This document shows, in pieces, positions 6,376 through 8,899 of a stretch of 8,899 nt of DNA. Under the pieces are notes generated by a model. It was not told the DNA's origin and did not search any database. It worked only from the letters and a program-made list of their open reading frames with translations. How positions within the stretch are numbered: position 1 is the stretch's first letter; the number at the start of each line of letters is the position of its first letter. The DNA comes from Caulobacteraceae bacterium. Lineage in GTDB: Bacteria; Pseudomonadota; Alphaproteobacteria; Caulobacterales; Caulobacteraceae. The position numbers were made by a program, and so were the translations under genes. The DNA lies in the NCBI GenBank assembly GCA_947501315.1, contig CANMXH010000087.1, positions 1 to 8,899 on the forward strand, given 5' to 3'.

Positions 6376-6380
6376 AGGGG
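6376..6380 (+). promoter_or_regulatory. Ribosome binding site of the porin gene
   Basis: AGGGG lies six bases before the ATG at 6387 and fixes the start there. The frame is open much further upstream, to 6024, but that part crosses the operator and arsR. Confidence 0.65.
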
Positions 6381-6386
6381 CACCTC

Positions 6387-7805
6387 ATGGCACGCGGCAC
6401 TGCATCAACAAGACCCGCGTGGCTGGTTGCGATCACCCTTGGCCTGACCGCCGTCTGTGGCGTCGAGGCCAGCGCGGCACAGGGGGCCCCGACGACCGCC
6501 CAACCCGCCGCCGACCCGGTTGGTTTCACAATACGGGGCGAGACACGGGTCCGCTACGAGACACTGGAGGGACAGTTCCGGGCGGGGGGATCCGGAGGTG
6601 ATCAGGCCCTGGCGTTCAGGACCTTGCTTCTTGCAGAGGTGAACCGCGGCCCCATCGCGGCAGGCCTGGAGTTTCAGGACTCGCGCTCATACCTGGACGA
6701 CGCAGGCACGCCCCTGTCGACCAGCATCGTCAATCCCCTCGACGTGCTTCAGGCCTATGTCCGCGTCGATCTGGACAATGTCCCGGGCCAGAAGACCGCA
6801 TCCCTGAAGCTGGGGCGCCAGACGCTCGATATCGGCAGCCGTCGCGTGATCGAACGGGTCGAGATGGCCAATGTGATTTTCGCATACACGGGGGCCTATT
6901 GGCGCTCGGTGAATGCCGGGGGCGACGAACTCCACCTTGTCTATGTGTCACCGGTCGGTCGCCTTCCCGCCGATCGGGCATCACTCGGCGAGAATCTGCT
7001 TTCCGGGGATGAGGAGGAATGGGGCAGGCGCTTCTGGGGTATCCACTACCGCAGGGCCAATCTGCTCGGCACAGAGGTTCCGGGTGTCTGGGCCGAGGCC
7101 TTTCTGTATGGCCTCGACGAGCGCGACGAAGCAGACGTCCCGACGCCGAACCGGCACTATCTGCAGCCCGGAGTCCGCCTGTTTCGCGCGCCGGGCGTCG
7201 GGCGTCTCGATGGCGACCTCGAAGCCGCCTACCGGTTTGGAACCCGCCGACAGACGGCAGCGCCGACCGACACCCGCGATCTGGATGTCAGCGCCTCCAT
7301 GCTTCACGCACACATCGGCTACACCTTCGATCGTCCGTGGCGGCCTCGTGTGTCAGTGGACTACGACTATGCCGGCGGGGATCGAAACCCGACCGACGGC
7401 GAGTACGGACAGTTCGAGCGCCTGTTCGGATCGCGACGGACGGACCTCGGCAACACCGGCATCTTTGGACCGCTCACGCCCGCAAATCTTTCCGCGCCTG
7501 GCGTGCGCATCGAGGCCTCCCCCAGTCAGAGACTGGATTTCCGACTGGCCTACAAGGCGGCCTTTCTGGCTCAGGGCCTGGATGCATGGGTGGTCGCCCG
7601 GGTTCAGGACAGCACCGGACAATCCGGTCGCTTCATAGGCCATACGCTCGACAGTCGGCTTCGCTTCTGGCTCTCCCCCGACAGGCTGCGCCTTGAGGTC
7701 GGGGCCTCCGCCCTGATCCCCGGCGGTTTCGCCCGGGAAGCGCCCAACGCCTCCGGCGAGGGCACCACCCTGTTCGGCTATGCCCAGATTACCCGGACGT
7801 TTTAG
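6387..7805 (+). CDS. Alginate-export family outer-membrane porin
   Basis: A 472-residue outer-membrane beta-barrel protein of the alginate_export family (AlgE-like fold, PF13372-like). A signal peptide (hydrophobic AWLVAITLGLTAVCGV, cleavage likely near the ASAAQ at 28-32) is followed by amphipathic strands with alternating residues from GFTIRGETRVRYETL onward. Family hallmarks are GRQTLDIGSRRVI (143-155), the DYDYAGGDRNP...GQFERLFGSRR region (325-351) and NTGIFGPL after it. The chain ends in ITRTF, a terminal phenylalanine typical of barrel-assembly recognition. Many members sit outside alginate clusters and probably pass other anionic solutes; no alginate genes are nearby, so the substrate is unknown. 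Its divergent partner is the ArsR repressor with a shared operator. The stop lies ten bases before xseA remnant A'. GC is patchier than in purD (33 of 60 over 6841-6900, 41 of 60 over 7201-7260), suggesting import. Confidence 0.88.
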   Translation: MARGTASTRPAWLVAITLGLTAVCGVEASAAQGAPTTAQPAADPVGFTIRGETRVRYETLEGQFRAGGSGGDQALAFRTLLLAEVNRGPIAAGLEFQDSRSYLDDAGTPLSTSIVNPLDVLQAYVRVDLDNVPGQKTASLKLGRQTLDIGSRRVIERVEMANVIFAYTGAYWRSVNAGGDELHLVYVSPVGRLPADRASLGENLLSGDEEEWGRRFWGIHYRRANLLGTEVPGVWAEAFLYGLDERDEADVPTPNRHYLQPGVRLFRAPGVGRLDGDLEAAYRFGTRRQTAAPTDTRDLDVSASMLHAHIGYTFDRPWRPRVSVDYDYAGGDRNPTDGEYGQFERLFGSRRTDLGNTGIFGPLTPANLSAPGVRIEASPSQRLDFRLAYKAAFLAQGLDAWVVARVQDSTGQSGRFIGHTLDSRLRFWLSPDRLRLEVGASALIPGGFAREAPNASGEGTTLFGYAQITRTF

Positions 7806-7815
7806 CCCCCCGCCC

Positions 7816-7875
7816 ATGATCGAAGACTCCTGTGTGTTCGAGGGACCAACTGACGGACCCGAAATTGCTTGCTGA
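7816..7875 (+). pseudogene. xseA: xseA remnant A' (codons 1-15, then out of homology)
   Basis: A 19-codon frame whose first 15 residues, MIEDSCVFEGPTDGP, align with the intact xseA start MTDDSYVLEGPADEP: nine identities and several conservative changes. The DNA matches at about 32 of 45 bases (7816-7860 against 8676-8720). After 7860 homology ends and the frame stops with TGA at 7873-7875. Ten bases separate it from the porin stop. This is the 5' end of a second, diverged xseA whose body has been lost to the next insertion; it is not a functional gene. Confidence 0.8.
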
Positions 7876-7924
7876 TCCAGCCTCGCCCTCGCAAGGTTGG
7901 TCAGGGACATTGGGGGGCGTGGCG

Positions 7925-8557
7925 ATGTTTGCAGCTATGGGCTTGGCTGCGGCGCTTGCGCTGACGCCAGCGGGCGTTGCGGCGCAAGAGACGGTCGACG
8001 GCATCAGACAACAAGACGCTTCAACAGGCGACCTCGTTGCGGGCACCCAGGATGTTGGGACTGCGCAGGCTATAGTCCCGGGGGCGACCAATTCTGATGC
8101 CGCTGAACATCCCGAAACCGCATCGACGGGGTCACGTTCATTGGCGCGACTTTCGCTCGTGATGATGGCCAACTGGGATTGTGGGACTTGGGCGGAAATG
8201 TCGAACGACACCCAAGCACAAGCTGATCATTGGCAGCGCGGCTATGAGGCCGGTCGAGGATTTGTGGACGGAGCCAAGGCCGGAAGGATATCGCGGGAGG
8301 ATGTTAACGCGATTGTGCCGATGAACGTGTTGCTGACCCTGCAAGGGCCATCCACCGAATTCGTTCTCGGCCGACTTCACCATATGATCGCTTCTGACGC
8401 GCACGACGAGGTGTCAGCGAGAGATGAGAACGGAAACCGCCTTCCTACCGGAGCTTCTCCGTTGGCTCCGGAATTTTGGGACATGAAAGCTGCCCGGCTC
8501 TACCGTCAGGGCAACTGCGAAGCGCTCTTGGCGGAGAGGCCTGCATCGCGACCTTGA
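7925..8557 (+). CDS. Hypothetical exported protein, two cysteines
   Basis: I do not recognise a named family. The 210-residue protein starts with a signal peptide (MFAAMGLAAALALTPAGVAAQ, cleavage likely near residue 20), then a low-complexity Thr/Gly/Ala/Asp linker to about 70. A folded-looking part follows: WDCGTW (C86), HWQRGYEAGRGFVDG (102-116), a P-x-N-x-L-L stretch (132-137), FVLGRLHHMIASDAHDE (146-162) and RLYRQGNCEALL (191-202, C198). The two cysteines could form a disulfide in the periplasm. The C-x-x-W...W-x-x-GY-x-x-G and NC-x-x-L pattern loosely resembles small secreted proteobacterial proteins with a conserved cysteine pair. The ATG at 7925 is chosen because GGGGGG (7912-7917) precedes it and the signal peptide begins there; a GTG at 7832 would overlap xseA remnant A'. 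GC is low (103 of 180 bases over 8161-8340), suggesting a foreign origin. Confidence 0.7.
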   Translation: MFAAMGLAAALALTPAGVAAQETVDGIRQQDASTGDLVAGTQDVGTAQAIVPGATNSDAAEHPETASTGSRSLARLSLVMMANWDCGTWAEMSNDTQAQADHWQRGYEAGRGFVDGAKAGRISREDVNAIVPMNVLLTLQGPSTEFVLGRLHHMIASDAHDEVSARDENGNRLPTGASPLAPEFWDMKAARLYRQGNCEALLAERPASRP

Positions 8558-8675
8558 AAGACTGGGCCGCTGGGCCAGCCCTAGCACCGATGCGAACTGC
8601 GTCCACCTCGTCACCCGAAGCCGACACCCGTCAGCCCCCATTCCCCCCGCAGGCTCGCCCCGCTACCCTCCCCCG

Positions 8676-8899
8676 ATGACCGACGACTCCTACGTCTTAG
8701 AGGGCCCGGCCGATGAACCGCCGGCGCCCGCGCGGGACAACAATCCACCGCAGACGGTGTCCGAACTGTCCTTCGCCCTCAAGCGCACGCTCGAGGACCG
8801 GTTCGGCCATGTCCGGCTGCGGGGCGAGATATCCAAGGTCAATCACCACGCCTCGGGCCATGTCTATCTGACGCTCAAGGACGACAAGGCGGCCATCGA
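8676..8899 (+). CDS. xseA: Exodeoxyribonuclease VII large subunit (5' part, runs off the window)
   Basis: The first 74 codons of XseA, the large subunit of exonuclease VII, which with XseB degrades single-stranded DNA to acid-insoluble oligonucleotides in the cytoplasm. After a variable start (MTDDSYVLEGPADEPPAP) comes the OB-fold region: TVSELSFALKRTLEDRF (27-43), VRLRGEISKVNHHASGH (46-62) and VYLTLKDDKAAI (63-74), strongly conserved in the family. The ATG at 8676 is the only suitable start and is paralleled by the start of remnant A'. No clear Shine-Dalgarno precedes it; upstream is C-rich. Two diverged copies of parts of this same 5' region lie at 5915-6028 and 7816-7860. The gene is open to the window edge. 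Confidence 0.93.
   Translation, partial: MTDDSYVLEGPADEPPAPARDNNPPQTVSELSFALKRTLEDRFGHVRLRGEISKVNHHASGHVYLTLKDDKAAI

Noticed and set aside
6024..6386. N-terminal extension of the porin frame back to 6024
   Set aside because: It would run through arsR antisense and the operator and bury the signal peptide. The ATG at 6387 has AGGGG six bases upstream.
8558..8675. Possible terminator hairpin (GCTGG-G-CCAGC region near 8569-8579) in the gap before xseA
   Set aside because: The loop would be one base and no T tract follows. I see no other feature in this 118-base gap besides a C-rich run.
1..8899. CRISPR array, insertion sequence or integrase
   Set aside because: No regularly spaced repeats, transposase or recombinase motifs or terminal inverted repeats were found; the xseA scars fit homology-assisted recombination rather than a transposon.

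Overview
The window is high-GC DNA from an alphaproteobacterium. The gene set and neighbourhoods (a waaA tail followed by lpxK, a YkuD_2-type L,D-transpeptidase, and purD divergent from xseA) suggest Caulobacterales, probably Brevundimonas or a close relative. That placement is inferred from gene content and protein style, not from a marker gene.

Layout. Bases 1-1121 (+) hold the 3' end of a likely Kdo transferase gene (waaA), overlapping lpxK by ATGA; both act in lipid A/LPS assembly. Converging on lpxK with a 16-bp overlap is a secreted metal-dependent amidohydrolase (1106-2422, -). A divergent gene (2549-3247, +) encodes a murein L,D-transpeptidase-like lipoprotein. It converges on a hemolysin III/PAQR-type membrane protein (3255-3914, -). 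A lower-GC toxin-antitoxin pair (3986-4446, -; ParE-like toxin and its small antitoxin) sits between that gene and purD (4537-5811, -).

The accessory part is 5812-8675. In an undisturbed ancestor purD and xseA were probably close divergent neighbours. Here they are separated by about 2.9 kb that contains two broken xseA 5' fragments. Fragment B (5915-6028) matches codons 39-76 of xseA. Fragment A' (7816-7860) matches codons 1-15. The intact xseA begins only at 8676. Between B and A' lies a compact module: an ArsR-family repressor gene with a CC-x6-C metalloid-site-like motif (-) and a divergent alginate-export-family outer-membrane porin (+), with a 30-bp imperfect palindrome between them as a likely ArsR operator. 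Between A' and the intact xseA is one low-GC gene for an unrecognised exported protein. The arrangement reads as two successive imports, each joined illegitimately into xseA on the left and by homology on the right, so that each replaced xseA and left a scar. One junction also gave ArsR a new C-terminal tail and stop codon, read antisense from the xseA remnant.

How the genes work together: the left half is envelope and housekeeping (lipid A, peptidoglycan, purine synthesis). The right half is a self-contained regulator-porin cassette that may tune outer-membrane uptake to a metalloid or stress signal. No arsenic pump or reductase gene is present in the window, so an arsenic role is only inferred from the ArsR motif.
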